Part shown: positions 43,661 through 55,731 of the stretch, one piece after another
Position numbering within the stretch: the stretch's first letter is position 1
Layout: each line of letters begins with the position of its first letter
Source of the DNA: Alphaproteobacteria bacterium
Lineage (GTDB): Bacteria > Pseudomonadota > Alphaproteobacteria > TMED109
DNA: 64,000 bases
Direction: 5' to 3'
Assembly (NCBI GenBank): GCA_022824395.1
Contig: JAJDZX010000092.1
Location: 1 to 64,000, forward strand
Position numbers and translations under genes: made by a program
Notes under the pieces: generated by a model
The model's database searches: none
Told to the model about the DNA's origin: nothing
The model's input: only the letters and a program-made list of their open reading frames with translations

Positions 43661-44787
43661 GCGGCTTCGTCCGGGGGACGTCGCTCCACCACCCGGAGAT
43701 CGAACCCCTCGAGCCCCACGATCGGCCGCTGCGTGTGCGTCAGCAGGATCATGTCGCGGACGCCGAGGTCGCGCAGGATCTGGGCGCCGACACCGTGCTC
43801 GCGGAGGTCGCCCGGGGGCCCCTCGCCGACACTGAGTCGGCGCGCGAGTCCCGACGTCACCGATTCGCGGATCAGGACGATGACACCGCGTCCGAGAGCA
43901 CTGACCGTGCGGATGGCTGCGCGAAGGGTGCCCGCGCGCTCGAGTCCCGCGGCGTCCGTGCCGCCGCCGAGTACATCGGCCAGGACATCCAGTGCATGGA
44001 CGCGGACCGGAACCGGTCGGCCGTCGTCGATGCCGCCCTTGACCAGGGCCACATGCTCCACGTCGAGCACGGTGTTGCGATAGATGTACAGCTTGAAGGC
44101 GCCGGCCCCGTCGGAGAGGAAGTCGGATTCCAGCACGCGCGTCACGATCGGATCGTGCCGCACACGCCAGGCGATGAGGTCCTCGATGGCGCCCAGATGG
44201 AGGCGATGGCGCTCGACGAATGGCACCAGGTCATCGAGTCGCGCCATTGTGCCGTCAGCCTTCATGATCTCGCAGATGACCGCGGCCGGCACGAGGCCTG
44301 CGAGACGGGCCAGGTCGACGGCCGCTTCGGTGTGGCCGGCTCGCAGGAGCACGCCCCCGTCCCGGGCGGCGAGCGGGAAGACATGGCCGGGCGTGCGCAG
44401 GTCATCGGCGGCACTGCCGGGGTCGATGGCCACCTGGATGGTGCGGGCCCGGTCGGCGGCCGAAATTCCGGTCGTCACGCCTTCACGCGCCTCGATCGGC
44501 AGCGTGAACGCAGTGTCCCTCGGGCCCGGATTGCGCCGGTCCAAGGGCTCGAGGCCAAGCTGACGGGTGCGTTCGCTGGTCAGGGCCAGGCAGATCAGCC
44601 CGCGCCCGTGAGTGGCCATGAAGTTGATGGCGTCCGGGGTCGCCATCTGGGCAGGAATGACGAGATCCCCTTCGTTCTCCCGGCCCTCGTCGTCCACCAG
44701 CACGAACATCCGGCCATTGCGGGCGTCGTCGATCAGCGTGTCCACCGAAGCGAAGACCTCCTGTGGACGCGCCTGGGGCGATGTCAA
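43657..44787 (-). CDS. ribB: 3,4-dihydroxy-2-butanone 4-phosphate synthase with decayed GTP cyclohydrolase II domain (RibBX type)
   Basis: 376 residues. The N-terminal RibB domain is complete: [60 protein letters not shown]. The C-terminal half keeps the RibA scaffold ([20 protein letters not shown]) but has lost its zinc cysteines: where RibA has SECLTGD and RCDCG the sequence reads HALDVLADV and GGTDAAG. It should make DHBP but not open GTP. A separate RibA must exist elsewhere. The TTG start at 44787 overlaps the ribE stop. Confidence 0.93.
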   Translation of the reverse strand: MTSPQARPQEVFASVDTLIDDARNGRMFVLVDDEGRENEGDLVIPAQMATPDAINFMATHGRGLICLALTSERTRQLGLEPLDRRNPGPRDTAFTLPIEAREGVTTGISAADRARTIQVAIDPGSAADDLRTPGHVFPLAARDGGVLLRAGHTEAAVDLARLAGLVPAAVICEIMKADGTMARLDDLVPFVERHRLHLGAIEDLIAWRVRHDPIVTRVLESDFLSDGAGAFKLYIYRNTVLDVEHVALVKGGIDDGRPVPVRVHALDVLADVLGGGTDAAGLERAGTLRAAIRTVSALGRGVIVLIRESVTSGLARRLSVGEGPPGDLREHGVGAQILRDLGVRDMILLTHTQRPIVGLEGFDLRVVERRPPDEAA

Positions 44788-45389
44788 CGCACCTCTCCGG
44801 ATCCGAGCCGATCCAGGGATCGGGCCACGTACCGCGCGAGGATGTCCGCCTCGAGGTTGACCAGGGTCCCGCTCGCCAGGGTGCCGAGCGTGGTGACCCG
44901 GCTCGTGTGTGGGATCAGGGTGACGGCAAACCCGTCACGGTCCACGGCGTTGACGGTCAGCGACGTGCCGTCGACGGCAATGGATCCCTTGGGAGCGATC
45001 ATGGCGGCGATGGCGTCGGGCAGCCCAATCCGCACGATGCGGCTGTCCTCCGATTCGGTCACGCCGAGAATCCTGGCGACCGCATCGACATGGCCCGTGA
45101 CGATGTGGCCATCCAGTGCATCCCCCGCCCGCAGGGCGTATTCCAGGTTGATCCGGGTGCCGGTCTGCCAGGCACCCGCCGTGGTCCGCGCCCGGGTCTC
45201 CGGGGACACGTCTACGGTGAAGCCGGCCGGGTCCACAGTGGTCGCGGTGAGGCAGATCCCAGCGCACGCAATGGAGGCGCCGACCTGCAGCCCGTCGGGC
45301 ATGCGGGCCGGTTCGATCCGGAACGAACGCGCGGCCGATCCCCATGTCCCTGCGACGGTTCCTGTATCGACGACGATCCCGGTGAACAT
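44784..45389 (-). CDS. ribE: Riboflavin synthase alpha subunit
   Basis: 201 residues starting MFTGIVVDTGTV, the canonical N-terminus. Two lumazine-binding repeats: first with GASIACAGICLTA, second with APKGSIAVDGTSLTV and VTLIPHTSRVTTLG. It dismutates two lumazines to riboflavin. ATG 45389 is preferred over upstream starts, leaving 74 bases to the ribD stop at 45464. Four-base overlap with ribB (TTGA). Confidence 0.95.
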   Translation of the reverse strand: MFTGIVVDTGTVAGTWGSAARSFRIEPARMPDGLQVGASIACAGICLTATTVDPAGFTVDVSPETRARTTAGAWQTGTRINLEYALRAGDALDGHIVTGHVDAVARILGVTESEDSRIVRIGLPDAIAAMIAPKGSIAVDGTSLTVNAVDRDGFAVTLIPHTSRVTTLGTLASGTLVNLEADILARYVARSLDRLGSGEVR

Positions 45390-45463
45390 TGCTTGATTGG
45401 TACTGCCGTCGGAGACGATCGGGCGAGTGTAGTCGGAAATCGCGCCGCTTGTGCCGCCCATGG

Positions 45464-46570
45464 TCAGGGGGCCCGTTCCAGGAAGCGGACATGGTCGGGG
45501 CCGAGACGGCGGGCGCGGATGGTCCGAAAATCCGTCGTCTCGGCGAGTGCGCTACGGTCCAGCGCTCCGACCGCGGCGAGCCCGTCGCTGCCGACGACGG
45601 CATCGGTGCCGTACCACACCAGGGTGTCGACCAGCCGGTGCCAAAGCAGCGCGGTGGCGATCGTCTGGCCGCCTTCGACGAGCACGGACGTCAGGCCGCG
45701 CCCCCCCAGGGCCGCGAGGGCCGGTTCGAGGGACGGGCGCCCGCGGGAGTCGGCGGCCACCTCGACAACCTGCGCCCCCGCGGACTGAAGCTCCCGGGTG
45801 TCCGGCCGCCGCGCGGCGGCGACCAGGAGCCAGAGCGGGGCGTGGCCGAGCGTCGCTACCAGGCGACCGGAGGGCAGTGGCGTCTCGGCCCCGATCATGA
45901 TGATGCGGACCGGGGAACGGTCGGCGAGGCCCGGGAGCCTGCAGGTGAGCTCGGGATCATCGCGCAGCGCCGTTCCGGCCCCCACGAGAATCCCATCGTG
46001 GCGGGCGCGGAGCAGGTGCGCGTGCTGGCGAGCCAGGGGGCCGGTCAGCCACTGGCTGGCCCCCGTGGACGTCGCAATCTGGCCGTCGAGCGAGGCCGCG
46101 AGCTTGAGCGTGACCTGCGGGCGGCCCAGGCGCACGCGGCACAGGTGCCCGGCATGAAGGCGCCTGGCATCGTCCTCGTGGAGACCGTAGGTGACGCTGA
46201 TTCCGGCATCCGCGAGCAGGGCGGCGCCGGCACCATCCGTTCGCGGGTCAGGATCGCGCGCGCCGACCACCACGCGTGCGATCCCGGCCTCCGCGAGCTC
46301 CCGTGCACAGCTGGGAGTCGCGCCGTCGTGGGCACAGGGTTCGAGCGTGACGTACGCCGTGCCGCCGGGCGCCCGGTTCCCGGCCTGCGCCAAGGCTTGG
46401 GTTTCGGCGTGGGGCCGCCCGCCCGCGCCGGTCACGCCGTGGGCGGCGACGTGGCCGTCCGCCGACACCAGGACACAGCCCACCGCCGGGTTGGGCCAGG
46501 TGGTGCCGAGGGCCTGCCGACCCAGTGCGAGCGCCGTGCGCATGTGCGCCGAATCAGGAGATCGGGTCAC
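45464..46570 (-). CDS. ribD: Bifunctional riboflavin deaminase-reductase
   Basis: 368 residues. The deaminase domain has the zinc motif HAETQAL and [14 protein letters not shown]; the reductase domain has [44 protein letters not shown] and VEGG. It carries the second and third steps of riboflavin synthesis. The GTG at 46570 fits the family N-terminus (DxxxMRxAL) and overlaps the 3' end of nrdR by 17 bases; an ATG nine codons in is the alternative. Confidence 0.95.
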   Translation of the reverse strand: MTRSPDSAHMRTALALGRQALGTTWPNPAVGCVLVSADGHVAAHGVTGAGGRPHAETQALAQAGNRAPGGTAYVTLEPCAHDGATPSCARELAEAGIARVVVGARDPDPRTDGAGAALLADAGISVTYGLHEDDARRLHAGHLCRVRLGRPQVTLKLAASLDGQIATSTGASQWLTGPLARQHAHLLRARHDGILVGAGTALRDDPELTCRLPGLADRSPVRIIMIGAETPLPSGRLVATLGHAPLWLLVAAARRPDTRELQSAGAQVVEVAADSRGRPSLEPALAALGGRGLTSVLVEGGQTIATALLWHRLVDTLVWYGTDAVVGSDGLAAVGALDRSALAETTDFRTIRARRLGPDHVRFLERAP

Positions 46571-47018
46571 CGTCCCGGAGGCTTTCGACCGCTCTCTCGA
46601 ATTCCTCGACTTCGCGGAAGTCGCGGTAGACCGAGGCGTAACGCACGTACGCGACCTCGTCGATCTGCTTCAGGGTCTGCATCACCAGACCGCCGATCTC
46701 GGTGGAGCGGAATTCGGACTGGCCCGAGGTCTCGAGCCGCCGCACGATGCCGTTGGCCGCCTGCTCGATCCGCTCCGGCCCGACGTCGCGCTTGCGCAGG
46801 GCGATCTCCATGGAGCGGACCAGCTTGTCCCGGTTGAACGGAACCCGCTCACCGCTGCGCTTGACGATCATCAGTTCCCTGAGGTGCACGCGCTCGTACG
46901 TGGTGAAACGGAGCCCGCATCCCTCGCAGGTACGGCGGCGGCGGGTCACGGTCTTGTTTTCGTCGGGGCGGGAATCGGTTACCCGCGTTTCGTCGGCACC
47001 GCAGAACGGACAGCGCAT
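46554..47018 (-). CDS. nrdR: Transcriptional repressor NrdR
   Basis: 154 residues. Zinc ribbon MRCPFCG...[16 protein letters not shown] at the N-terminus, then an ATP-cone ([18 protein letters not shown]). It represses ribonucleotide reductase genes in response to nucleotide levels. The ATG at 47018 shares one base with the stop of glyA (TGATG). The cluster order glyA-nrdR-ribD is conserved in Alphaproteobacteria. Confidence 0.97.
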   Translation of the reverse strand: MRCPFCGADETRVTDSRPDENKTVTRRRRTCEGCGLRFTTYERVHLRELMIVKRSGERVPFNRDKLVRSMEIALRKRDVGPERIEQAANGIVRRLETSGQSEFRSTEIGGLVMQTLKQIDEVAYVRYASVYRDFREVEEFERAVESLRDGDPIS

Positions 47019-48331
47019 CAGGGCCCTCCCGGCGACTGACTGCCAAGTTCGGGGTACAGGGGAAACCTGCAGGTCAGTTCCTCCACCCGTTGCCGCACCT
47101 CCGTTTCGACAGCGGCATTGGCGTCGCCTGTCGGGCCGTTCGCGCGAAGGCCCTCGAGGACGTCCGCGATGAGGGTCCCGACGGTTTCGAACTCCGGCAC
47201 GTCAAAACCGCGCGTGGTGGCGGCCGGCGAACCCAGCCGAATCCCTGAGGTCACCAGCGGCGGCCGCGGGTCGTTCGGCACGGCGTTCTTGTTGCAGGTG
47301 AGCCCGGCCCGCTCAAGCGCCTGCTCGGCATCACGCCCGGTGACGTCATGGCCGCGCAAGTCCACCAGCACGATGTGCGTGTCGGTGCCGCCCGAGACGA
47401 TGGCGAATCCGCGCGCCTGCAGGACGCGGGCCAATGCCTCGGCATTGGCGCACACGCGACCGATGTAGGTGCGGAAGTCCGGCTGCAGGGCCTCTCCGAG
47501 GGCAACCGCCTTGCCGGCGATCACGTGCATCAGCGGGCCGCCCTGCAGTCCGGGAAACACGGCCCGGTCGATCCGCTTCCCCATGTCGGGATCATCGGTG
47601 AGGAGCATGCCTCCGCGCGGCCCCCGCAGAGTCTTGTGGGTCGTGGTCGAGACAATGTGCGCATGCGGCAACGGCGACGGGTAACGCCCGGCGGCGATGA
47701 GACCGGCGTAGTGGGCGACATCCGCCATCAGAAACGCGCCGACCGAGTCGGCAACGGCCCGGAAGCGATCGAAGTCGATCGTCCGGCTGTAGGCGGAAGC
47801 GCCGGCGATGATCAGTTGCGGGCGCGCCTCCTCGGCCCTGGCGGCGACCTCCGCGTAGTCGATGCGATCGTCGCGGCCGAGGCCGTAGAAGGCCGTCCGG
47901 AACCAGCGGCCGGACAGGTTGGGCGCGTTGCCGTGGGTCAGGTGCCCGCCGGCGGCGAGGCTCATGCCGAGGACCGTGTCGCCCGGCTTGATCAACGCCA
48001 GGAAGGCGGCCTGGTTGGCTGCCGATCCCGAATGCGGCTGCACGTTCGCGTGGGCGCAGTCGAACAGTTCGCGCGCGCGGCGGATGGCGAGGTCCTCCAC
48101 CACGTCGACGGCCGCGCAGCCGCCGTAGTAGCGGCGGCCCGGGTAGCCTTCGGCGTACTTGTTGGTCAGCACCGTTCCCTGCGCGGCGAGCACCGCCGCA
48201 CTGGTGAAGTTCTCGGAGGCAATCAGCTCGATCGTGGCGCGCTGGCGCTCGAGCTCAAGGTCCAGCCCGGCCATGACCTCGGGGTCACCGGCGAGCGGCC
48301 GGGCCGCACCGGGCAGCGGTCGGGGTTGCAC
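47018..48331 (-). CDS. glyA: Serine hydroxymethyltransferase
   Basis: 437 residues from GTG 48331. Conserved stretches: [52 protein letters not shown] and the pyridoxal lysine in [14 protein letters not shown]. It converts serine to glycine, loading one-carbon units on tetrahydrofolate, and so complements the gcv operon at 5.5-10 kb. The start is uncertain: a TTG at 48349 is also in frame and neither has a strong ribosome-binding site. The upstream rpiB ends at 48358. Confidence 0.96.
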   Translation of the reverse strand: MQPRPLPGAARPLAGDPEVMAGLDLELERQRATIELIASENFTSAAVLAAQGTVLTNKYAEGYPGRRYYGGCAAVDVVEDLAIRRARELFDCAHANVQPHSGSAANQAAFLALIKPGDTVLGMSLAAGGHLTHGNAPNLSGRWFRTAFYGLGRDDRIDYAEVAARAEEARPQLIIAGASAYSRTIDFDRFRAVADSVGAFLMADVAHYAGLIAAGRYPSPLPHAHIVSTTTHKTLRGPRGGMLLTDDPDMGKRIDRAVFPGLQGGPLMHVIAGKAVALGEALQPDFRTYIGRVCANAEALARVLQARGFAIVSGGTDTHIVLVDLRGHDVTGRDAEQALERAGLTCNKNAVPNDPRPPLVTSGIRLGSPAATTRGFDVPEFETVGTLIADVLEGLRANGPTGDANAAVETEVRQRVEELTCRFPLYPELGSQSPGGP

Positions 48332-48357
48332 GTTGGGACGTCCGGTCAACGTGCTGG

Positions 48358-48804
48358 TCAACCGAGCTTGCGGACGCGTGCCGCGTGCCGCCCGGCTTCG
48401 AAATCGGTCGCGAGAAACGTCTGCAGGCAGTGCCAGGCGGTTTCCGGATCGATGATCCGCGCCCCGAGGGCCAGCACGTTGGCGTCGTTGTGGGCGCGGG
48501 CCAGCCGGGCGGTGTCGGCGTCGTGGCTGGGGGCGCAGCGGATGCCGGGATGCCGGTTCGCGGCCATGCAGATGCCAAGCCCGGTGCCACAGATCGCCAC
48601 GCCACGCCACGCGTCGCCGCGCAGCAGGACCTCGGCCAGCCCGTTGCCGAAATCGGGATAGTCCACCGGCTGCTCGGAGTCCGTACCCAGGTCCAGCACC
48701 GGGGTCCCGGTTTCGGCAAGCCGGTCGCGCAACTGCTCCTTGAGCGCGTAGCCGGCGTGGTCTGCCGCAAACGCGACGGGGCCCTTGTCGTGGTGCAGGT
48801 TCAT
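48358..48804 (-). CDS. rpiB: Ribose 5-phosphate isomerase B
   Basis: 148 residues. Motifs of the RpiB/LacAB family: [16 protein letters not shown] near the N-terminus, the catalytic cysteine in [16 protein letters not shown], and [28 protein letters not shown]. It interconverts ribose 5-phosphate and ribulose 5-phosphate, the latter a substrate of RibB in the same cluster. ATG 48804. First gene of the leftward rpiB-glyA-nrdR-rib-nusB run, or second if the epimerase (stop 48849) is included; the gap is 44 bases. Confidence 0.94.
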   Translation of the reverse strand: MNLHHDKGPVAFAADHAGYALKEQLRDRLAETGTPVLDLGTDSEQPVDYPDFGNGLAEVLLRGDAWRGVAICGTGLGICMAANRHPGIRCAPSHDADTARLARAHNDANVLALGARIIDPETAWHCLQTFLATDFEAGRHAARVRKLG

Positions 48805-48848
48805 CCGTCTGTCCCCGGAGGGACCTCCCGTCGCGGCGCCGGGGCCGT

Positions 48849-49814
48849 TCAGCGGATGTCCGAGGCCACCATGCGGCCCTCCTCGGCGAGCGCCCGAAAT
48901 GCGTGGAACGTGCCCTCGACGCCTTCGGCGGGATCGACCGAGCCGTACTCCCCGAGGTGGGCGCGGACGGGCTCGTCCGACAGGTCCGCCGGGAAGGGGA
49001 GCGGATCGCCATCGATGGCGATGCTGGAGTCGGGCGCCAGCGTCCGCACCTGATCCACGATCGCTTCCACCGTGGTGGACGGTCCGTTGATGTCGAAGAC
49101 CGGCGCGCCGTCGCCATCGCGTGCCGCGATCTGGATGAACGCGGACGCCACTTCGCCGGCGTGCAGGAAGGAGACCGGGCCGCGGAAGGGGACGGTGTAG
49201 GGCACACCGAGGGCAGCCGCCTGGATGGCGACCGTCGTCTTCGAGGTCACGCCCTGATCGCGGCCGACGCCCTGGACGACGCTCGGGCGCAGGCCGACGC
49301 TCGGGACCTGCCAGTCCTGCCAGTAGACCGCCGCGATCTGCTCACCGCACGTCTTGTAGGCGCCGTACAGGGTCTTGAGGTAGGGACTGTCGGGAAAGAA
49401 GCTGTGGGCGGCGATGGAACTCGCGTAACCGACGCGCCGGATTCCTTCCTGGCGGGCGGCTTCGAACACGTTGGCGGTACCGACCACGTTGACCCTGGCG
49501 CCGCCGATGGGATCGGCCTTGCAGAAGGGCACCTGTAGGGCGGCGAGATGGATGATGGCCTGGCAGCCGGCGGCCGCCTCCCGGACGGCGTCCGGATCAG
49601 CGATGTCGCCGGCTACCCAGGTCACCCGGTCCAGTTCTTCCTCCGTCATCAGCAGCCCGGGCCGGCGCGGAGCCGGATCGAGATCGAAGCCGGTGACGTC
49701 GACGCCGGCACGTACCAGGAGCGCCAGTGCCCAGGCTCCGATACAGCCCCCGGACCCGGTGACGAGAATCCGGCCCGACCACGCGTTGCCGTTCACGGAA
49801 AAACGATCCAGCAT
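48849..49814 (-). CDS. NAD-dependent epimerase/dehydratase (extended SDR)
   Basis: 321 residues. The cofactor motif is [18 protein letters not shown] at about residues 16-33, and the catalytic pair is seen in [11 protein letters not shown] (Tyr-x3-Lys). Binding-pocket stretches include [18 protein letters not shown]. Most like UDP-glucose 4-epimerase-type reductases acting on nucleotide sugars or sugar acids; the substrate is undetermined. ATG 49814 has GGGAGG eight bases upstream. It is 44 bases ahead of rpiB and may be co-transcribed. Confidence 0.85.
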   Translation of the reverse strand: MLDRFSVNGNAWSGRILVTGSGGCIGAWALALLVRAGVDVTGFDLDPAPRRPGLLMTEEELDRVTWVAGDIADPDAVREAAAGCQAIIHLAALQVPFCKADPIGGARVNVVGTANVFEAARQEGIRRVGYASSIAAHSFFPDSPYLKTLYGAYKTCGEQIAAVYWQDWQVPSVGLRPSVVQGVGRDQGVTSKTTVAIQAAALGVPYTVPFRGPVSFLHAGEVASAFIQIAARDGDGAPVFDINGPSTTVEAIVDQVRTLAPDSSIAIDGDPLPFPADLSDEPVRAHLGEYGSVDPAEGVEGTFHAFRALAEEGRMVASDIR

Positions 49815-49900
49815 CGAAGGGCCTCCCTGGCAGTGATGCGCGCATCCGCATTATGGCCCCCGCGGTGTTGTCCGCAACGCGACCGCGGGGGCCTGCCCGG

Positions 49901-51238
49901 TCAGGCGGCGGCGGCGGTCACCGCGGCCGCGGCGGCCGTCAGCGCTTGCCGCAGGTCGGCCAGAATGTCGTCGATGTGCTCGATGCCGACGGAGAGCCGG
50001 ACATAGCCATCGGTCACGCCGGTCTTCAGCTGATCCTCGGGCGACAGCTGCGAATGGGTCGTCGTCGCCGGGTGGATGGCCAGGCTGCGCGCATCGCCGA
50101 TGTTGGCGAGGTGGTAGTGCAGTTGCAGGGCGTCGATGAACGCCCGGCCCGCGGCCCTTCCCCCGGCCAGCTCGAACCCGACGAGACCGCCGAGCCCCCC
50201 GGTCAGGTAGGTGTCGGCGCGACGGCGGGCCTCGCCCGTCATGAGGCTTGGATGGATCACGTGCGTGACGCCCGGCGCATCGCTCAGGAACTCGGCGACC
50301 CGCGTGGCGTTCCGGCAGTGTTCGCGGATGCGCAGCGGCAGCGTCTCGAGGCCCTGGAGGATGAGGAAGGCGTTGAACGGGCTCAGCGGAGCTCCCAGGT
50401 CGCGCAGGAGGGTGGTCCGGGCCTTCAGGATGTAGGCGATCGGCCCGAGCGGCTTGGCGGCCTCCGCCCAGACGGCGCCGTGATAGCTCGGATCCGGTGA
50501 GTTCAAGGTCGGCTGGCGTTCGGGATGCGCCGACCAGTCGAAGTTGCCGCCGTCAACCAGGAGGCCGCCGATGGAATTGCCATGTCCACCAATGTACTTG
50601 GTCGCGGAGTGCACCACGATCGCGGCTCCGTGCTCGAACGGCTTGCAGAGCACCGGGCAGGCGGTGTTGTCCATGACGAGCGGGATTCCCAGCTCGCGCC
50701 CGATGTCCGCCACTTCGCGGATCGGGAAGACGTTGAGCTTCGGGTTGGGCAGCGTTTCCGCGTAGTAGGCGCGGGTCCGGTCGTCGGTGGCCCGCCGGAA
50801 CGCCTCCGGATCCGCCGGATCCACGAAGCGGATCTCCAGTCCCTGGTCCTGGAGCGTGTTGGCAAACAGGTTCCAGGTGCCGCCGTAGAGGTCGGTGGAA
50901 CTCACCACGTTGTCGCCCGCCCGCGCGACGTTCTGGAGGGCAAACGCGGAGGCGGCCTGCCCCGAGGCGAGCGCGAGCGCCGCCGCGCCGCCTTCCAGAG
51001 CCGCGACCCGCTGCTCGAGGACGTCGCAGGTCGGGTTCATGATCCGCGAGTAGATGTTGCCGAGTTCGCTGAGCGCGAACAGGTTGGCGGCATGTTCCGT
51101 GTCGCGGAACTGGTACGACGTGGTCTGGTGGATCGGTACGGCCACGGAACCGGTCGTCGGGTCGGCCCGGTGGCCGATGTGCAGCACCTGGGTCGCTGCG
51201 TGAGAACTGGCGGGTACGCCGCCGTTGGAGTTCGACAT
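49901..51238 (-). CDS. metY: O-acetylhomoserine aminocarboxypropyltransferase (sulfhydrylase)
   Basis: 445 residues from ATG 51238, preceded by GGGGAG. Family features: TQVLHIGHRADPTTGSVAVP, QTTSYQFRDTEHAANLFAL, YSRIMNPTCDVLEQRVAALEGG, and the pyridoxal lysine in HSATKYIGGHGNSIGG. The GHG-NSIGG and GNFDW features mark the MetY branch, which makes homocysteine from O-acetylhomoserine and sulfide. An Ala-rich tail (TAAAAAVTAAAA) is an oddity. Expression is controlled by the SAM-II-type riboswitch 147 bases upstream. Confidence 0.95.
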   Translation of the reverse strand: MSNSNGGVPASSHAATQVLHIGHRADPTTGSVAVPIHQTTSYQFRDTEHAANLFALSELGNIYSRIMNPTCDVLEQRVAALEGGAAALALASGQAASAFALQNVARAGDNVVSSTDLYGGTWNLFANTLQDQGLEIRFVDPADPEAFRRATDDRTRAYYAETLPNPKLNVFPIREVADIGRELGIPLVMDNTACPVLCKPFEHGAAIVVHSATKYIGGHGNSIGGLLVDGGNFDWSAHPERQPTLNSPDPSYHGAVWAEAAKPLGPIAYILKARTTLLRDLGAPLSPFNAFLILQGLETLPLRIREHCRNATRVAEFLSDAPGVTHVIHPSLMTGEARRRADTYLTGGLGGLVGFELAGGRAAGRAFIDALQLHYHLANIGDARSLAIHPATTTHSQLSPEDQLKTGVTDGYVRLSVGIEHIDDILADLRQALTAAAAAVTAAAA

Positions 51239-51384
51239 CGTGTCTCCCCTTGGCCCGCCCGGCGCTGGCGCGCCGACGGTCCGACGTTCCAGCACTTGGA
51301 GGTGCGCGGGGGGAGTTTCACGGAGGAGAGATCGGCAGCGGCCTCGGCCGCCCGGGCTCTCGTCGGCGGCTTCTCCCTGCCACC

Positions 51385-51440
51385 GCTTTAGCCGGATTTG
51401 TTAAGCGCCCGCAAGCTGGAACTCAAATCGGCGCTGAGCC
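51385..51440 (-). promoter_or_regulatory. SAM-II-type riboswitch upstream of metY
   Basis: On the minus strand: AGCGC-CGATTTG-...-CTTGCGG-GCGCT-TAACAAATC-CGGCTAAAG. The P1 stem AGCGC/GCGCT and the pseudoknot GATTTG/CAAATC are perfectly complementary, and the terminal GCTAAA and internal CTTGC match the SAM-II (or closely related SAM-V) core. SAM-II elements are known from Alphaproteobacteria in front of metX/metY/metA. Binding of S-adenosylmethionine would lower metY expression, probably by hiding the ribosome site. The 140 bases between it and metY carry no second switch seen by eye. Confidence 0.9.
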
Positions 51441-51441
51441 G

Positions 51442-51470
51442 ACCATAGTGGGTCGGCGTGACCGGGACAA
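51442..51470 (-). promoter_or_regulatory. Predicted sigma-70 promoter of metY
   Basis: On the minus strand TTGTCC (51470-51465) and TATGGT (51447-51442) stand 17 bases apart, ideal for sigma-70. The start would fall at about 51435, at the 5' edge of the riboswitch, as expected. Confidence 0.65.
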
Positions 51471-51493
51471 GAGGTTGGCCGGCGACGACCCGG

Positions 51494-52477
51494 TCAGTGC
51501 TCCCGGACCGTGACCACGGCCTTGCCCCTGACCTCACGATTGCGCAGGGCCCGCAAGGCGTCGGGCACGCCGGTCAGCGGCACGGTAAGTTCCACGTGCG
51601 GGCGGATGACGCCTTCAGCCTGCCAGGCCAGCAGACGTTCCATGTTGCCCCGGTGGGCGGCCGGGTCGCGTTCCACCCAGGCCCCCCAGAACACGCCGAC
51701 GATCGAACAGCCCTTGAGCAGTGGAAGATTCGCCGGCGCCGAGGGAATCGTCCCCGACGTGAACCCGATCACGAGGAGCCGTCCGTTCCAGTTGATGCAG
51801 CGGAGCGACTGATCAAAGACATCGCCCCCGACCGGGTCGTAGATGACGTCGGCGCCGTGGCTGCCGGTCAACTCCTTGACGCGGTCCTTGAAAGGGCCGT
51901 CGGCGTAGTTGATGCCGTCGTCGGCGCCGTGGGCGCGGGCGAATGCCAGTTTGGCGTCCGTTCCCGCCGTGGCGATCACCCGGGCGCCGAGGGCCTTGCC
52001 GATTTCGACGGCGGCCAGGCCGACGCCGCCGGCGGCACCGTGCACCAGAAGCGTCTCTCCGGCCTGGAGGTCAGCGCGCTGGATCAGCGCATGGGCGGAG
52101 GTTCCGTAGGTCAGCAGCAGCGTCGCCGCGACCTGGTAGTCCAGCTGGTCCGGCAGCTTTACCGCCTTGCGGGCCGGGGCGCAGACTTCCTCCGCGAACG
52201 CGCCGTGGCTGGCCGGGGCCATCACGCGGTCGCCCGGGGCCAGGTCCACGACGTCCCGGCCGACCTCGATCACTTCGCCCGCACATTCGGAACCCGGCGT
52301 GAAGGGGAATTCGGGACGGATCTGGTACTTGCCTTCGACGATCAGGATGTCCGGGAAATTCACACCGGCTGCATGGACGCGGATCCGGACCTCGTCGGCG
52401 GCCGGTGCCGGCGAGCTGACGTCACCGACCGTCAGCGACTCGATGGGGCCAAAGGCGTGGCAGAGGACAGCTTTCAT
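51494..52477 (-). CDS. NADPH:quinone oxidoreductase (zinc-independent MDR family)
   Basis: 327 residues beginning MKAVLCHAFGPIESL; a longer start (52495) is possible. Landmarks: AAGVNFPDILIVEGKYQ, PGSECAGEVIEVG, cofactor motif VHGAAGGVGLAAVEIGKALGA. Lacks the zinc-binding cysteines of alcohol dehydrogenases, so it is of the quinone reductase/zeta-crystallin type. It ends with ALRNREVRGKAVVTV, typical of that group. It stands just upstream of the metY promoter. Confidence 0.9.
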   Translation of the reverse strand: MKAVLCHAFGPIESLTVGDVSSPAPAADEVRIRVHAAGVNFPDILIVEGKYQIRPEFPFTPGSECAGEVIEVGRDVVDLAPGDRVMAPASHGAFAEEVCAPARKAVKLPDQLDYQVAATLLLTYGTSAHALIQRADLQAGETLLVHGAAGGVGLAAVEIGKALGARVIATAGTDAKLAFARAHGADDGINYADGPFKDRVKELTGSHGADVIYDPVGGDVFDQSLRCINWNGRLLVIGFTSGTIPSAPANLPLLKGCSIVGVFWGAWVERDPAAHRGNMERLLAWQAEGVIRPHVELTVPLTGVPDALRALRNREVRGKAVVTVREH

Positions 52478-52573
52478 GGGACCTCGCGGCGGCAAGCGGT
52501 ATTGGGAACGGGCAGGGCGTCGCCCGGGCGTCCGGCATCGTGGCAGAGCGGACCGGCAGCGCGGGCGCGGCAG

Positions 52574-53368
52574 CTAGCCGGCAGGAAGCTCGAAATGGAA
52601 GATTGCCATCCCGATCCGGGTGGGCGTCTGCAGGCGCACCGGCACCATGAGAGCATCGCCATAGGCGCGGAACCAGATTTCTCCCTCCATGGGGGGCTTG
52701 CGGAGGTGACGCTCGCTGAACCCGGCCACGCGGAGGCTTTGAAATGCACATCGCTTGGCATCAGCCGGCCCTGGATTCGCTAGCTGGGGGTCCGCTGCCA
52801 GGTCATTACCCGGGTCGGTCAGGACCAGGTTGCTTCGCGTCTTGCCGTCGAACACGCGAATCGTCTGGTCGCAGCGTCCGGTGCGCGCCAGTACCATCCC
52901 TGCGGAAAGCACCGCGCTCGCCGGATCGAGCACGTGGCGCCGTTCCTCGGACGGTACCGGAACGGGATACGGCTCCGCCCCCTCGGGAAGGATCGTCTCG
53001 GCGATGCCGGCGCGGAACCGCACGTGCCGTTCGACATGTCCGGCCCGGTGATAGCGCCTCGACTGGTACACGGCCGGCTGCAATCCCGACACGTGTTCGG
53101 CCGCCAGCGTACCCTCCACCTCCAGTTCGAATCCCCACTGGAAAAGCAGTCGGATCAGTCCCTGCGATTCGGCATTGAAGCGCACGGAATAGCTGTCGTC
53201 CCGGACGTCGAAGTGCAGCACCGCGTCGCCGGCGTGGAACCCGCCGACATAGGCTGAGCCGATCAAGGCGAACGACGGGACAGCGGGAGCCGAGGGAGGC
53301 ACCGCGTGGGAGTAAGGTGCAGTGAAATAAAGGAGACACGCGAGGGCCGGCAGGGCGAATCGGGGCAC
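52574..53368 (-). CDS. DUF3108 periplasmic protein
   Basis: 264 residues with a signal peptide (ALPALACLLYFTAPYSHA). The beta-rich body (YVGGFHAGDAVLHFDVRDDSYSVRFNAESQG in pieces, WGFELEVEGTLAAEHVSGLQP, PMEGEIWFRAYGDALMVPVRLQTPTRIGMAIFHFEL in pieces) matches the DUF3108 pattern of alphaproteobacterial exported proteins. Function is unknown; family members are often near cell-envelope genes. GTG at 53368 is the start. Confidence 0.8.
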   Translation of the reverse strand: MPRFALPALACLLYFTAPYSHAVPPSAPAVPSFALIGSAYVGGFHAGDAVLHFDVRDDSYSVRFNAESQGLIRLLFQWGFELEVEGTLAAEHVSGLQPAVYQSRRYHRAGHVERHVRFRAGIAETILPEGAEPYPVPVPSEERRHVLDPASAVLSAGMVLARTGRCDQTIRVFDGKTRSNLVLTDPGNDLAADPQLANPGPADAKRCAFQSLRVAGFSERHLRKPPMEGEIWFRAYGDALMVPVRLQTPTRIGMAIFHFELPAG

Positions 53369-53621
53369 AGGACACCAACTGTAACGCGATGACAGGGAGC
53401 CGGCCGGGACGCTCCGCCCGCGCCTGCGCTGACGAAGGCAGCGCCCCTGGCTGCGGATCCGGGACCCGGCGGCGCACCAACGTCTGGAGGCCAGGACCGT
53501 TTGGTGCAGGACAGTCTACGGCCGGACAGGGTTTGCGCAACGGCATTCCCGACGGCCGCGCCGGCGCAGGTACGTGGCGGATTGACGTCAGCCGCGGTTC
53601 GGCGCAAACTTCACCTTACGT

Positions 53622-55595
<1,974 letters not shown>

Positions 55596-55661
55596 GTGTG
55601 TGTGCGCGGGGGAGACTCTGCGCGCACCCACTGGCCGGTCGGGCGGGCAGTTCAGGCACCG

Positions 55662-55681
55662 CCGCCCCCCGCCGGGGGCGG
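55662..55681. terminator. GC-rich hairpin between convergent thiC and hydratase genes
   Basis: CCGCCCCC and GGGGGCGG form an 8-bp stem around a four-base loop, midway in the 136 bases between the thiC stop and the convergent hydratase stop at 55732. There is no T-run on either side, so at best a partial or Rho-assisted terminator. Confidence 0.4.
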
Positions 55682-55731
55682 ACCGGTCACCCGGGACGCC
55701 GGCCAAACGGGTCGGGGGTCGGTCTCCCCGA

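Noticed and set aside
53131-53150. T-loop-like GTTCGAATCCCC suggesting a tRNA
   Set aside because: It lies inside the DUF3108 coding sequence and no acceptor or anticodon stem can be folded around it.
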